A stretch of DNA of 64,000 nucleotides from Berberis thunbergii (lineage: Eukaryota > Streptophyta > Magnoliopsida > Ranunculales > Berberidaceae). Numbering within the stretch: the first letter of the stretch is position 1; every line of letters starts with the position of its first letter. This document shows positions 21,301 through 31,715 of this stretch, in pieces. The translations under genes and the position numbers were made by a program. Where the stretch lies: contig QNQO01000502.1 in assembly GCA_003290165.1 (NCBI GenBank), positions 248,001 to 312,000 on the forward strand, read 5' to 3'. Below the pieces are notes generated by a model, which was given only the letters and a program-made list of their open reading frames with translations, ran no database searches and was not told where the DNA came from.

Positions 21301-24121
21301 ATCCTCATTTTGAATTTCTTTATTTTTTTTAACATGGTCAAATGAAACTTAATTAAGAGAGAAAAGGGGGAATACATAGGGTGAGTGGCACACAACAAGA
21401 AAAGAAACATACAAAGGCTACTATCTCACTGCAAGATTATACCAATCAAACATTACAGAGAAGAAAGACACTTCACTTAATTGATTCCAAGAGCTACCTC
21501 GTCTCTGATAAGAACAAACTGGTTCTCCTCAAAAAGACTCTTTTCTTTCGAAATGTGAACATTCCTCTCCTTTCAAATGACCCCATAATAGTGTGAGGGC
21601 TCTGATGCCATGTCCAAACCCCCAAGAGCTGAGGTCGTTGCACTTCTAATTAATTAACCCATAAGTTAACAAATGAAAGTTTGGGAAAACTCACAATGCA
21701 GAAGCAAATGACTCACTGACTCTTCTTCTTCATTACAACGGCAACAACAACTAGTGATTCCCCCCCCCCCCCCCCCCCCCCCCCCCCACAGGATTTAAGT
21801 TAACAATAGTTAAGATTCTCCCTTAAACCACTGTCCACACAAAGGTGATTAGGTGATTCAGCCAAACTTTCTATTTAGCAATAATGAAGGCATTTGAGAA
21901 GGTAGCAGCTCCAGGTGTGTCAAGTAGGTCATAGAAATGCCCCGTAAAGCCCACTGAGTTTGCATTCAACACTAATCTATCTCTGTGTTACCCAAAGACC
22001 GATTCACTAAAATACTGATATACTCAGCCACTAGTGATTCTTCCCAATGACTGAGGCTCCTACGAAACCAAAGTTTCCATGTCATCATCAATCTCTAACA
22101 ATCCCTATTTTGATATTTTCACACAAAGGCTGAAAATGTCCTCACAATAAACTTATAAAGGAAGGTCAGAGCAACACTTAATCTTTCCAAAATAACACTT
22201 GAGGTGCTGAGTAGAAGGTTCAATTAAATTCAACAAACCATCGTCTGTTTTAAATTTCTTTATGCTTAAATTACTCTTGGGTAAACCCCCGTCCCACAAA
22301 AGGTTGCTCACCTCACCATCTCCCCCAAGTGCTAATGTAAACTCTAGCTGCAATGACCTCATCTTTATGTTCCTGTGGCAAACCTAAATGATAGTCCATC
22401 CGAAATTGCGCGCACTTAATAAATGCTCCAATTACAAGTAGCTGATAAATCGATAACTTATCCGCCACTAATACTATCTACCAGGGGACGAGTAATCCCT
22501 CCATTCAACATAAAAAATGGAAGATATACCCGAACAAACTATTATGACACACAAATCTACATATACTTCAAGCAGACAAGAGACACTAGTATAGAGAGTC
22601 CCTGAGTCAAACATTGCAAAGAGAAGATGACAGAAGTTAGAGTTATCCCAAAAGTCGAAATGGAAAAAATGGATAACACCTCCCTGCCTAAGAAGCAAAT
22701 CAACCGTGTTCAATGAAATTTTCTAGCTTATTTTTTTTTTAGATAATGCAAAATAGCAAAACAGGCGAGGAACGACAAAGGGAAAATATTGTAGCATAAC
22801 TACTAATTCAAAATGTGATCATATTCAATAAGATAAACAGAAATATGATACATCTAAATGAAATCAATAGGAGTTGGCTTTATGGATTCCTAATAAAATG
22901 GTAAACAATCAACAAAATATAGCAACACTGTAAAGGTGTGGAGGAAAAATGACCGATGCATAGAAAATAGTACATTATCATATGAGGACATGGAGCTACA
23001 AACAAAAGGGTTGAATTCACAACTAGATTAACAATGAGACCAATGCATTTCCACACAAGCACATGATAATTTTTTTCTAAAAAATGATACTGTATTAACC
23101 CTTAACATACTTGACGTCAGTAAACCCTAAAAACCAAAAGGAAACTTACAATTAACATGATTGAGAAACTTCGAAGACAACATATTAAACAGGTAACCAA
23201 TGCATTTGCAAAATTACAAAACAAAGATGACACATTGTTAGGGTATGACACTGTACAAAATAACATCTCAATAATAAGCAAACATCTCGAATATATACCT
23301 AAAAATATACTAACAAATTTACAACTAACACAATTGCAATACTCTAGAAACTCACCAGAAACCTTATCACTGAGCCCGAGCGCCTTAATCAAATCAACCG
23401 CCTGCTTCCTTCTGGCAATAACAATAGCAAGATCAAGCAACTCATCCCCACTAAACGCCGGCGCCAAACCATACGTAGCAATAAGCTGCAAAAGCGCCAA
23501 ATACTCCAACGGATTCTCCCCACCAGGACTAACCTTTCCCTTCCACTCAATTGCCAATTTCTTCGCCCTCTCCTTCACCTGCAGACTAATCTCAACACTA
23601 CCCAACTCCTCCAGCAAAAGAATACACGTCCGTCTCATCGCCGCAACCTCCCCATCTTTTTCTCCCCTCGAATTCGCCATATAAAACCCCTGCATTGCAT
23701 CCAATACCATCCTCGCCGGGTCCGTCGCTGACCTAAGAGCTATACTCACTTCTTCCCTGATCGAAGTCAGCTCCTTTCTATGCTCCATTACGTAATTCCG
23801 TAATCCCATCCCGTCCATCTTCGCGCAGATTGTTTTCATCTCTGGATGATTTACACATTCCATGTTCTTCTTAGCGGGTTCGGGTTCGGGTTCGGGTTCG
23901 GGTTTGTTGTTCTCTTTTGATTCGAGTTCTTTCAATCGGCCTTCGAGGTTTTTGCGGATCGAATCGAAGTGGTCCTCCAAATCCTTCCATTTAAGTGTGA
24001 AGGAGGAGAGGAACGAGGATTGTGATTGAAGCGCTTCGAAGGCTTTTCGGAGGTTTTCTTTCTTCGTGTTTGCTGTCTCGAGAGCTGTTGAGATCGACGC
24101 CGACTCCTTCGTCGAAGCCAT
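18398..24121 (-). CDS. FRL4: FRIGIDA-like protein (FRL4 type)
   Basis: Three coding exons on the minus strand: 24121-23356, 19328-19153 and 19016-18398, separated by a 4.0-kb and a 136-bp intron with GT-AG borders. Exon 1 encodes an N-terminal coiled-coil-prone region, a PEPEPEPEP run, and the FRIGIDA domain (NPLEYLALLQLIATYGLAPA, LLDLAIVIARRKQAVDLI). Exon 2 continues FVYAFELVDKFPPVPLLKAY. Exon 3 gives NEAIAKELAALRAIIKIIE, then KADKKRPATGPAAAAKQQQQ and a Gly/Tyr/Pro-rich tail ending SPYYP. The restored length would be about 520 residues, close to the family norm. FRL proteins act in the nucleus; some promote FLC-dependent flowering control, though FRL4 members are less well characterised. As assembled, exon 3 carries two apparent one-base deletions (near 18959 and 18933) and stops at 18921-18923, giving about 345 residues. 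A hAT element lies 356 bp upstream of the ATG. Confidence 0.9.
18552..18650 (-). repeat. 33-bp coding tandem repeat, three copies
   Basis: Units start at 18552, 18585 and 18618 and are almost identical. Each encodes the 11-residue unit AGSYGLGANPT in the C-terminal tail of the FRL4-like protein. The period is a multiple of three, so copy number can change without a frameshift. Confidence 0.95.
19330..23355 (-). other. Large FRL4 intron with repeat debris
   Basis: The 4-kb intron is AT-rich. It contains a minus-strand TGGCATCAGAGCCC (21610-21597), one base off the initiator-Met primer-binding site of many LTR retrotransposons, and a 28-base C run (21760-21787). No intact retrotransposon protein is visible. 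Several short ORFs lack recognisable domains. Sequence around 20310-20460 and 21380-22400 could be old LTR-element remains. Confidence 0.45.
21760..21787. repeat. C28 homopolymer
   Basis: Uninterrupted C run, rare in AT-rich plant DNA. Its true length is uncertain because such runs are often miscounted. Confidence 0.9.
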
Positions 24122-24476
24122 TGAAGAAAAGAAGAGAAGATTAGAGAAGAGAATAGAATTGAAGAGAGAAACCCTAGAAATTGTTGAAAACGATTTGAAA
24201 CCCTGTGTGTAGTAGAGGTGACATAGGTAGAACTCGCGCGACGCTAATAAAGTGGAGAAGCTATGTGCACCGTACTTTCTCTTTTTACCACCGCAACTTT
24301 CTAATTGCGCGCCCCCTCGTGTCTATCATGTGCCCATGGAGTTTATTTATACAATCTGCGCATCGAATTGTTTTTTTTTTTCTTTTTTCTTTTTTTATTT
24401 AGTGTTATTCAATCTAGAAGATGGACATATTTTTTGTAATCGATATTTCGAATCTATAATATGCTATATGGTTTAC

Positions 24477-25155
24477 TAGGGGTGGGCACGGGACAGGATG
24501 GGACGAGATAGATCCATCCCGACCTCGTCCCAACCCAAACGGGTTCGAGACAGGATCAATGTGTTTCAAATTGATCATGCAATTTCAATAACTAAAATAG
24601 ATTTCAGCAAATTGCATATTCACGCATAACCATGCTGAAAATGAAATAATAAACTAAAATGTAATCAACTAAACATAATATAACCTATGTCATAATAAGC
24701 ACATGAAGTTGTCATTGAAATCTCACATAGAGTTTAATTTTCATACATATCTATCATTGCAAATGAGATGATACTAGGAACCCATTAAATTGTAGTACAT
24801 GTTGAGTATCCAAAGTTTCCATGAGATCGAATGTATCCTAGTTAAATACAATTAAACAAATTGGTCTTCCAATATGAGTTGATAGCCTAACGACATTGAG
24901 AATTTGAAATGCTAAAATGTTATATGCATCAGAAAATTTGTATGGGCATCCAAATATTGCAGTTCTAAAATAAATAAAATATTAATAATAAATATTGAAA
25001 AATTAACTCGGGATTGACGGGATTTAAAATCTTCATCCCATCTCATTCTAGATCGGGACGGGACGAGATCGGGATGGAATTATTCAATCTCATTAAGACC
25101 TGAAAAGGTTGGGACGGGACGGGAACGGGATCGCGGGATGGGATGCCCACCCCTA
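24477..25155. mobile_element. Complete non-autonomous hAT element (679 bp), family 1
   Basis: It begins TAGGGGTGGGCACGG and ends GATGCCCACCCCTA, with flanking TGGTTTAC at 24469-24476 and 25156-25163, a perfect 8-bp target duplication. The GGGACGGGA subterminal motifs are shared with 854-1837, but the interior is shorter. There is no ORF of note. It lies in the probable promoter region of the FRL4-like gene. Confidence 0.92.
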
Positions 25156-25999
25156 TGGTTTACCCAAAAATAAAAAATAAAAAAATATATAAAAATATTA
25201 AATATTAGATATTAAATAAAAAATAAAAATATACTAATATTATGTTACTTTTTAATTTTTGATTATATTTATATTAAGGTTTGTTTTCATTGTTTTATCA
25301 TTTAAGAATGATCTATGAAAACAAATCCATTTTATTGCTATTAGCATGTATATTAAATATGAAACAATATTACATAAATAATTAATTATTTTGTGTGTTT
25401 CCTTTTTATCCTGCGCTATCCAAATGAGTATGAATTTTTATTTTAATGTTTTCTAACATATATATTTATAACTGGTAGGATTCTAGGACAAACATCTATT
25501 ACAAATAAATTTACACGCAATATATATCATCGAATAATATATAATCCAACGGTTTAAATTTATGATGAGTTGTCACCTAATAACTAACTAACAATGACGA
25601 GCCAAGCCAAGCCGGATAGAATTTTAAAGTCCTAAGGAAACTAATAGTTTGTCAAATCTCACTACCTTCTCTCTCCCTTATTTTCTCTCAAACTTTGTGA
25701 TATGGTGAAAAAAAAAATAACGCAAAACACATAGTACGCCTAAATTCACAATAACAAAAAATATAGTTATTTTAAGCTACAGATTTAAGTGCCTTATATG
25801 AGAGTACACCTAAATTCACAATGCCAAATTTAAAATGTTGGATTATATGTTATTCATCGATATAAATTGCGTGTAAATCTATTTTTCATAAATGTTTGTC
25901 CTCGGATCCCACTCGTATTTAAAATATGGTTTATTTTTACCTTATTAATTTTTTAAAAAATTTATTGATATAACAATTGAAATTTATAAATACTTACTT

Positions 26000-26001
<2 letters not shown>

Positions 26002-26042
<41 letters not shown>
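26002..26042. repeat. (TA)n microsatellite
   Basis: About 20 TA units. Confidence 0.95.
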
Positions 26043-26045
<3 letters not shown>

Positions 26046-26089
26046 AAAAATAAAAAAGTTTGTGAGTAAGTTTAAGAGAATCATCATTA

Positions 26090-26786
26090 TTGACTAAATG
26101 ACACCACAATTTCTGGTGAAGGACACTATCATTGCCCTACTTTCTAAATTACACCACCATGTTTTTAAGACGTCACCGCCTGTTGAAGGATACTGCCAAT
26201 ATAAATAAAAAAACATAACCACATTTTTTCTCCTTTATCCCTATATTTTTCTCTATCAAGCACCACCACCACCTCGCCACTGCCACTGTCAGCCGCACCG
26301 ACTCTCCCCTCCATCCCTGACCTCATCGCGCCTCCATCGGACTACACTCCAGGCCTCACTGCTTCTTTTTTTCTCTATTTTCTTTTTATTATTATTTTTC
26401 TTTTCTTCCCTTCCTTGTTTTTCTGTTTCATCGTCTTCTTCCTTTTTTTCCTTGTTCTTCATCTTTTTCTCTTTGTGAAAAAATATATATATAGGAGAAT
26501 AACAAAAAAAAAATTGAGGGAATAAGAAAAATAAGAAAAAAGATAATGAAAAAAAAAGAATAATAAGAAAAACAAAAACAAATTAGAAGATGAAGAAAAC
26601 AGCGGTGGTAGGCCAACTGTGGCAAATCATCATGGTGAGGAAGGAGGTAGTGGGCCGAGGTGGTGTTGTTTTGTGAAAATATAAGAGAAGGTAGATGAGG
26701 GAAGTGATGGTGCCATTTAGCAGATTCAAAAAAATGGTGGGGTGGTGTTGTTCTTCAGCATAAATGGTGGTGTCATTTAGAATATG
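26090..26786. mobile_element. Inverted-repeat element A (CTAAATGACACCAC family)
   Basis: The left arm CTAAATGACACCACAATTTC (near 26093) is matched inverted by a right arm ending AAATGGTGGTGTCATTTAG (26762-26780). Similarity extends through TGAAG.ACA. TCATCATTA occurs at both outer edges (26081-26089 and 26787-26795), suggesting a 9-bp target duplication as in Mutator-like elements, although the outermost few bases do not pair. The interior is AAG/TTC-rich low complexity with no credible protein. Related material is at 27300-27753 and 29131-29699. Confidence 0.6.
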
Positions 26787-27299
26787 TCATCATTAATATA
26801 TTGTGAATTTTATAGAAAGGTTTGGAGGTGACTGGTGAGAAAAAATAAGGGAAAACATTTATAATTGGACAGTTTTAGCCCTCAAAACATTTTTGCATTT
26901 TTGGTAATGTAAGGGCAGTGAAAACCAAAACTTTTTGATGTCGTGTGAAGCCTCAATCTTTCTTAAACAAAGTGAACAAAAACTGCGACACTTTTTGGTG
27001 AGAGAGTTGAGAGAGTTCCATAGATAAATTAGATTTTTTAAGTTTACCGGTGTGGTTTACATTCCAACAATTTGGTCGAAGTGCATTTTTGTATAACTAT
27101 GCTAGATGTATTAAGGGGAGGCATGTGATTTCCACACAAGCAATCGTTTGAGATCTCTCTCTTATTCATCTGAAGATAGCTACCGCCTTCATTGGCTCAT
27201 CCATAATCAAGTAATCATATGAGATATTTTTCTTATTTGTCGAGTGATTGCCACCACTTCCGTGGGCTCATCGAGAATCAAGCAATCATATGAAATCTC

Positions 27300-27753
27300 T
27301 ATCTTCGATCACAGCAATTGATCGGACGCCGCTTTTTCATAATCACCACTCACATGAACCTCCGCAAGAGCAAATAATGAAAAAAAATGGGAAAATAATA
27401 AAATATGAGAAAAAATAGATGAAAAAGAAAAACAAAGATAAAAAGTATAATAATAAGAAGAAAAAGATGAAGAGGAAAAAAATAACAAAAAAGAAGATAA
27501 AGAGATGACAAAAATAAGATGAGGAAAATAATAATAATAACAACAACAAAAAAGAAAACACAATAACAAAGGAAAATAGGAAGTGCGAGTGGTAGTGCAG
27601 CTAGCGGTGGTAGGCCATGGTGGTGTGGCCAGAAGTTGTGGGGTGAGGTGGTGCTGCTTCTGTGAAGAGAGAAGATAAGGGAAGGTGGTGGTGTCCTTAT
27701 CACAAAAAAATGGGATGATGACATCATTCAGCGACAATGGTGGTGTTATTTAA
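27300..27753. mobile_element. Element B, right half of the same inverted-repeat family
   Basis: It carries the purine-rich interior and a right arm ending ACAATGGTGGTGTTATTTA (27734-27752). The left arm was not found, so the copy is truncated. Antisense ORFs of 72-142 residues here are low-complexity products (runs of Phe, Leu, Ser) and are not annotated as genes. Confidence 0.5.
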
Positions 27754-27789
27754 TAATAGCCAATACAAACCCGTTGAAATATAAGAGGG

Positions 27790-28045
27790 GAATGTTGGAT
27801 TTGGAACAACTCTTGTTATATATACTTTCAACTCACAAATCCTTCAAAATCCACAACTTTAATAAATCCATTATAATCCACTATTACTTGAATACCCCTG
27901 ATTTTGATGAATTTTAAAACAATCATTTAAAATCGGTATTTGAATATCCCTAGATTTACATGTATTATTTTAAATCTTCAATTGAATACCCATGAATTTT
28001 AAAATCCTTCACAATCCATTAAAACTCGTAATTGAATATCACCCC
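27790..28045. mobile_element. MITE-like AT-rich element, probable
   Basis: It contains repeated inverted phrases: AAATCCTTCAAAATCCA early, and TTTTAAAATCCTTCACAATCC with TTGAATATCACCCCC at the right edge, followed by TTA. The layout resembles Tourist-type MITEs with a 3-bp TTA duplication, but the left terminus is unclear. Confidence 0.35.
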
Positions 28046-28104
28046 CTTAGTTTTTAGTATCTTGAAACGGATCTAAAAAATTCATTGATTCTCGTCGCAG
28101 AGGA

Positions 28105-28303
28105 CCTAATCCAACCTCTCTTCCTCCCCCAACTCATCCAGAGTTTTCTTTATCAATTATGCAAAGGGGTTGCTCACTGTCCCAGCCACAATGTTTTTCA
28201 TAGAGATGTCAACTCCCAAAATCTTATTGTTGATAAAGACAAGGGCATACTCAAGATTGTAGGTATGGGTCTTGGAAGGAGGACCTTTACTGTCCCTTTT
28301 TGA
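28105..28303 (+). pseudogene. B1-type cyclin-dependent kinase fragment (relic)
   Basis: One frame reads [19 protein letters not shown], then HRDVNSQNL, VDKDKGILKI and FTVPF. This matches the catalytic-loop region of plant CDKB1 kinases (family knowledge: [24 protein letters not shown]…LKIADLGLGRAFTVP). HRD survives, but the Mg-binding ADLG is degraded to VGMG and an extra Arg sits before the activation loop. Only about 65 residues remain, with no flanking kinase exons. It is therefore a dead fragment, from partial duplication or transposon capture, between two repeat elements. Confidence 0.75.
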
Positions 28304-28649
28304 GTTACTTTTTAGATCTGGATCTTCGAAAATGTCAGGGGTGGTGGGAGGGAGGAGGAACCCGTTTGAGTTATTGGCTTTTTGATGCGAGGAGTGATAG
28401 GGAGTAGGAACTTGTGGAATGGAAAGTTTTGCTAGAGAGCCAGACGCACAGAACGATGTTGTGGTCTTAGCTCTCTAAGATTACACGTGGAAGTTGGAAT
28501 GCAACTGGAGAAAATGAAGAGAAAAAAAGAGAGATGGCACGACAGAGAGAGTGTGTGAGGTGTTTTTACTTTTTGTTAGGTTTACATTTGATAACCCCAC
28601 GCACATTGAGACATGTGTTCACATGACGTGTATAAGTGTTATTTAAAAT

Positions 28650-28828
28650 GAGTTAGAACTGAATCGTTTAAACATATATAATTGGAATCGGAATCGAACC
28701 GATCTCCAATGGATCCGAGTCGATCCAGACTGTATCTTAAATTACACATTTTAAAACCGGACCGTTTGGACCAAAATGGTCAGGTTCAGTTTGGATCCGC
28801 GATTCCTCGACCCGTTTGCCCACCCCTA
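28650..28828. mobile_element. hAT-like right end (TTTGCCCACCCCTA)
   Basis: It terminates CGTTTGCCCACCCCTA at 28828, a hAT-type end related to, but distinct from, family 1. The subterminal part has GGATCCGAGTCGATCC and GGACCGTTTGG-like motifs. No matching left end or target duplication was found. The left boundary is a guess. Confidence 0.4.
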
Positions 28829-29130
28829 AACTCAGCCTTTGAGATTTGTAACAATCTCAATGTGTAATTTACAAATATTTATTTTAATGATAACCATTCT
28901 GCTTGCCTTGAGATGCATTTATCTCTAAATGTATATTGGTAAAAAATTTGGAGTATATGTGTGTTCTTCACGTGATGGGTATTTTGATCATAAAGTTAAT
29001 AATCATAATTGTCACAATGTTAGTCTAGGAGGTAAGTCTAATTTTGGATATTTGAGGTGAGTTTATCTGATTATGTATTATGATTGCAGGGTATATCTAA
29101 TTGCCCCAATAACTAAAAAAAATGATGTTC

Positions 29131-29699
29131 CTAAATAACATTACTATTTCTGCTGAAGGACGCCACCTATCCCTTATTTTCTAAATGACAACACTAATAT
29201 AAAAAAAAATTCATACCACCTCTTTCTCCTATTTTCATTTATTCTATCGTCCTCCTTCCCCCCTTCATCACTACCACCCCGACACCTATCTTCCTCATAC
29301 TCTTCCATTTTCCACTACTACCCCACAGCCGCCACCTCTCTTCCTCATCGCCCTCTTATTATTCCTGTTATTTTTCATCAATGACACCATCGTCACCTTT
29401 CTTCTTCTTCCTCTTTTATTATTTTTCTCATTTTCCTCTCCCTCATCTTCGTCACTTTTTGGTTTCTTCTTCTTATTCTCCATCAATCTCCACCACTGTC
29501 ACCTCTCCTCCTACTCCTTCAATCACCACCACCATCCTGCTACCTCTCCTCCTCCTCTTTTAGGGTGGTGTTGCTTCGGTGAAGAGGTGAAGAGAAAAGA
29601 GAAGGTGGGGTATTCTTCAGCGGAAATTTTTTTTAATAAAAATGGTGTTATTCAATCAAAATGGTGGTATTGTTCAATAAAAATGATGGTGTTATTTAG
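29131..29699. mobile_element. Inverted-repeat element C, adjacent to the SDN5 5' end
   Basis: The left arm is CTAAATAACATTAC…CTGAAGGACGCCACC; the right arm is AATGATGGTGTTATTTAG, ending at 29699. The interior is TTC/CTC-rich. It lies immediately upstream of the CT-rich leader of the SDN5-like gene, so it may form part of the promoter. Confidence 0.55.
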
Positions 29700-29719
29700 C
29701 AACAGCAAAACAGAGCGAA

Positions 29720-29900
29720 CGCCCCCGCCCTCTTAAATCCCTCGTCTTCTTCATCCCTCCATTCCTCCGTCCGCTCTGCAAAACCATTTTCACTACTCTC
29801 TCTATCGCTCTCTCTCTGTTATTTGCGCGGTAAACGTGTTCAAGGCCTCACCAACAGAGAATCCAACCTGCAATCTCCACCTCATCTTCCTCCTCCCCAG
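29720..29900 (+). promoter_or_regulatory. SDN5: Probable 5' non-coding exon of the SDN5-like gene
   Basis: Pyrimidine-rich leader (CTCTCTCTATCGCTCTCTCTC) ending CTCCTCCCCAG|GTAAATC, a good donor site at 29901. A second leader segment would start after an acceptor at about 33087 (CCGCAG) just before the ATG at 33131. The exon boundaries are inferred; the transcription start is not known. Confidence 0.5.
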
Positions 29901-30364
29901 GTAAATCTTCAAACGATCTTTAATTATTCAGTCTTTGTTTCTAGGGTTTTGAATTCAAATTCTGATAATGGGTTTTAACACTGGTCGTGAATAATGCATA
30001 GTTAATCCATAAAAATCAGTTCTTGCATGTGATTTTGGTAATCAGTTATAACAACAGAAGAAGGAAGCATTTGTGTTGATAGACTTTACTATGCCATTAT
30101 CACCTTACCTGACTTCGTTGTCTCCACCAAGAATGACCACCACACCACGATTGTTGCATTCGATAAACGTTTCGATTTAACAAACAAACATTAATTCCCT
30201 GTTCATTACATTTTGTAAGGTGGAGTTTCGTCTTAGGTGGTAATGGAATGGTATGATGGGTCATTTCAAGTTTGAGATTTGAATTTTGAATTATATTTGG
30301 TTTATAAAAAATGTTATTTGTGGTTTAGCAAGCTATTAATCATAATGTGCTTTTTGGCGTACCT

Positions 30365-31715
30365 TATGCTTCGTAGATGGATATTGTGTGTGCAAAGTTA
30401 ACTAGTAAGTTGTCGTTGGGAATCAGATAGAAATTAGTATGCTTCCCCATAAGGTCAATGGAAATGAAATCGATAGGGAGTAGAAGATAACCCGATACTC
30501 TTTTCTACTGCTGTTGGATTGTTCACTATGGACTAGGTATCTCTTCCAATTAATTTTTTGTCAACATTGTTGTGTTTGGTGATTTCATCATCAATTGGCA
30601 TCAGAGCAATTGATAATTATATTTACTGCAACTCGATAATATCATATATATGAACGCAATTACTTGAACCTGTAAGGAAGAAAAATAGTTGCTAGCGAAT
30701 CTCTTAGGTCAAGTATTCGACGCTTAGAGCTCTCTACGAATGTTTAATGTTATTGGGGCGGGTTGCATGACAATTCTATTCATGGAGTGTGACAAGCACT
30801 TGTGCTATCCATGGTTCCGTTCATGAGTGGCTTATCGGTTGGAAAGATGGTCTCTATTGAGCAGGGAAGGGGATATGGTGCAGGGGCGTTCATTTTGTAT
30901 CTTGGACCCTTTGGAAAGAGAGGAATAGGAGGATTTTTTAATGGCATAAGAGTTGAAGAGCATTTCATGTCCATTAAAGAGAACATCAGGAATATTATTT
31001 TACTGGAGCGGAAGTTTCTGTGTAACAAAAAGAGCTTTAGGTTGGCCGTGCCTTTCAATCTATAAGTTCATTTAATCTTTTTGGGTTGTTTTCTCGATGG
31101 ATTTATTTATTTATTACTATCATTGTTAAATTTATTTTTGTGTATACATGCCACTATTGGAGCTATTACTTCAGTATGCATGTTTAGTTTTATATGAGAA
31201 ATATAAATTTCAGTTTGATTTCCTTTCTAGTTTGGGTGGGAATTTTTCACATGAAGATTCAATTTTGGAGAGTTTAATTTGGAAAAGAATGTGAACGTCG
31301 TACAAATTTAATTGGATTGGTCCGCAAGGGCCTTGTTTTCGTTTGGTTTCTTTTTGTTTTTACATCTAGTTAACTGGAGTTCACGACTTTTGGTAGCATG
31401 TTTATTTTGAGGTATGCAGTCTTTATGTGGGAAGCCTATTCTAATTAAAACTTTTAGAAGTTTTCATACAGTTCTAACATGTTTGTTTGGTGTCTAAAGG
31501 TATACAACTCCAAGTAGATCAATGCCAAGTTTTGGGCGTTTATCATGTTTCACATCTGATACATGAGATGTAGTTGTTTATGATGAGGATTTTATGATAT
31601 AAATTGCCTACATCCATCTTTACCATCTACCGTATTACTAAGCAATGCAATGTTCACCTTTTGGCTGTATAATTAGTATTATATGCCGCTAATTCACTTA
31701 AATGGTCCCTCATTG
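30365..31715. repeat. 1.35-kb tandem duplication, copy 1
   Basis: From TATGCTTCGTAGATGG to CATTG; it is repeated directly at 31716-33060 with roughly 98% identity by eye. Both copies contain TGGCATCAGAGC (30595-30606) or TGGCATCAAAGC (31947-31958), similar to an initiator-Met primer-binding site, so the unit may derive from an LTR element. An ORF at 30802-31065 matches no family I know and is disrupted in copy 2. Confidence 0.95.

Noticed and set aside
21597..21610. Intact LTR retrotransposon from a primer-binding-site-like string
   Set aside because: No pair of LTRs and no gag/pol coding sequence nearby; kept only as possible debris inside the FRL4 intron.
23157..23684. 175-residue plus-strand ORF
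   Set aside because: Lies antisense over FRL4 exon 1, which has clear family similarity and splice sites; the plus-strand frame has no recognisable domain.
27309..27737. Minus-strand ORFs up to 142 residues with Phe/Leu/Ser runs
   Set aside because: Low-complexity translations of the AAG-rich interior of element B; looks membrane-like only because of TTC/TTT codons.
29295..29486. Lys/Arg/Asn-rich minus-strand ORF
   Set aside because: Translation of the CTT/TTC-rich interior of element C; no conserved domain.
30802..31065. 87-residue ORF within the tandem duplication
   Set aside because: Broken in copy 2 by a premature stop (GAGTAGGG) and small indels; no recognised domain; lies in an intron.
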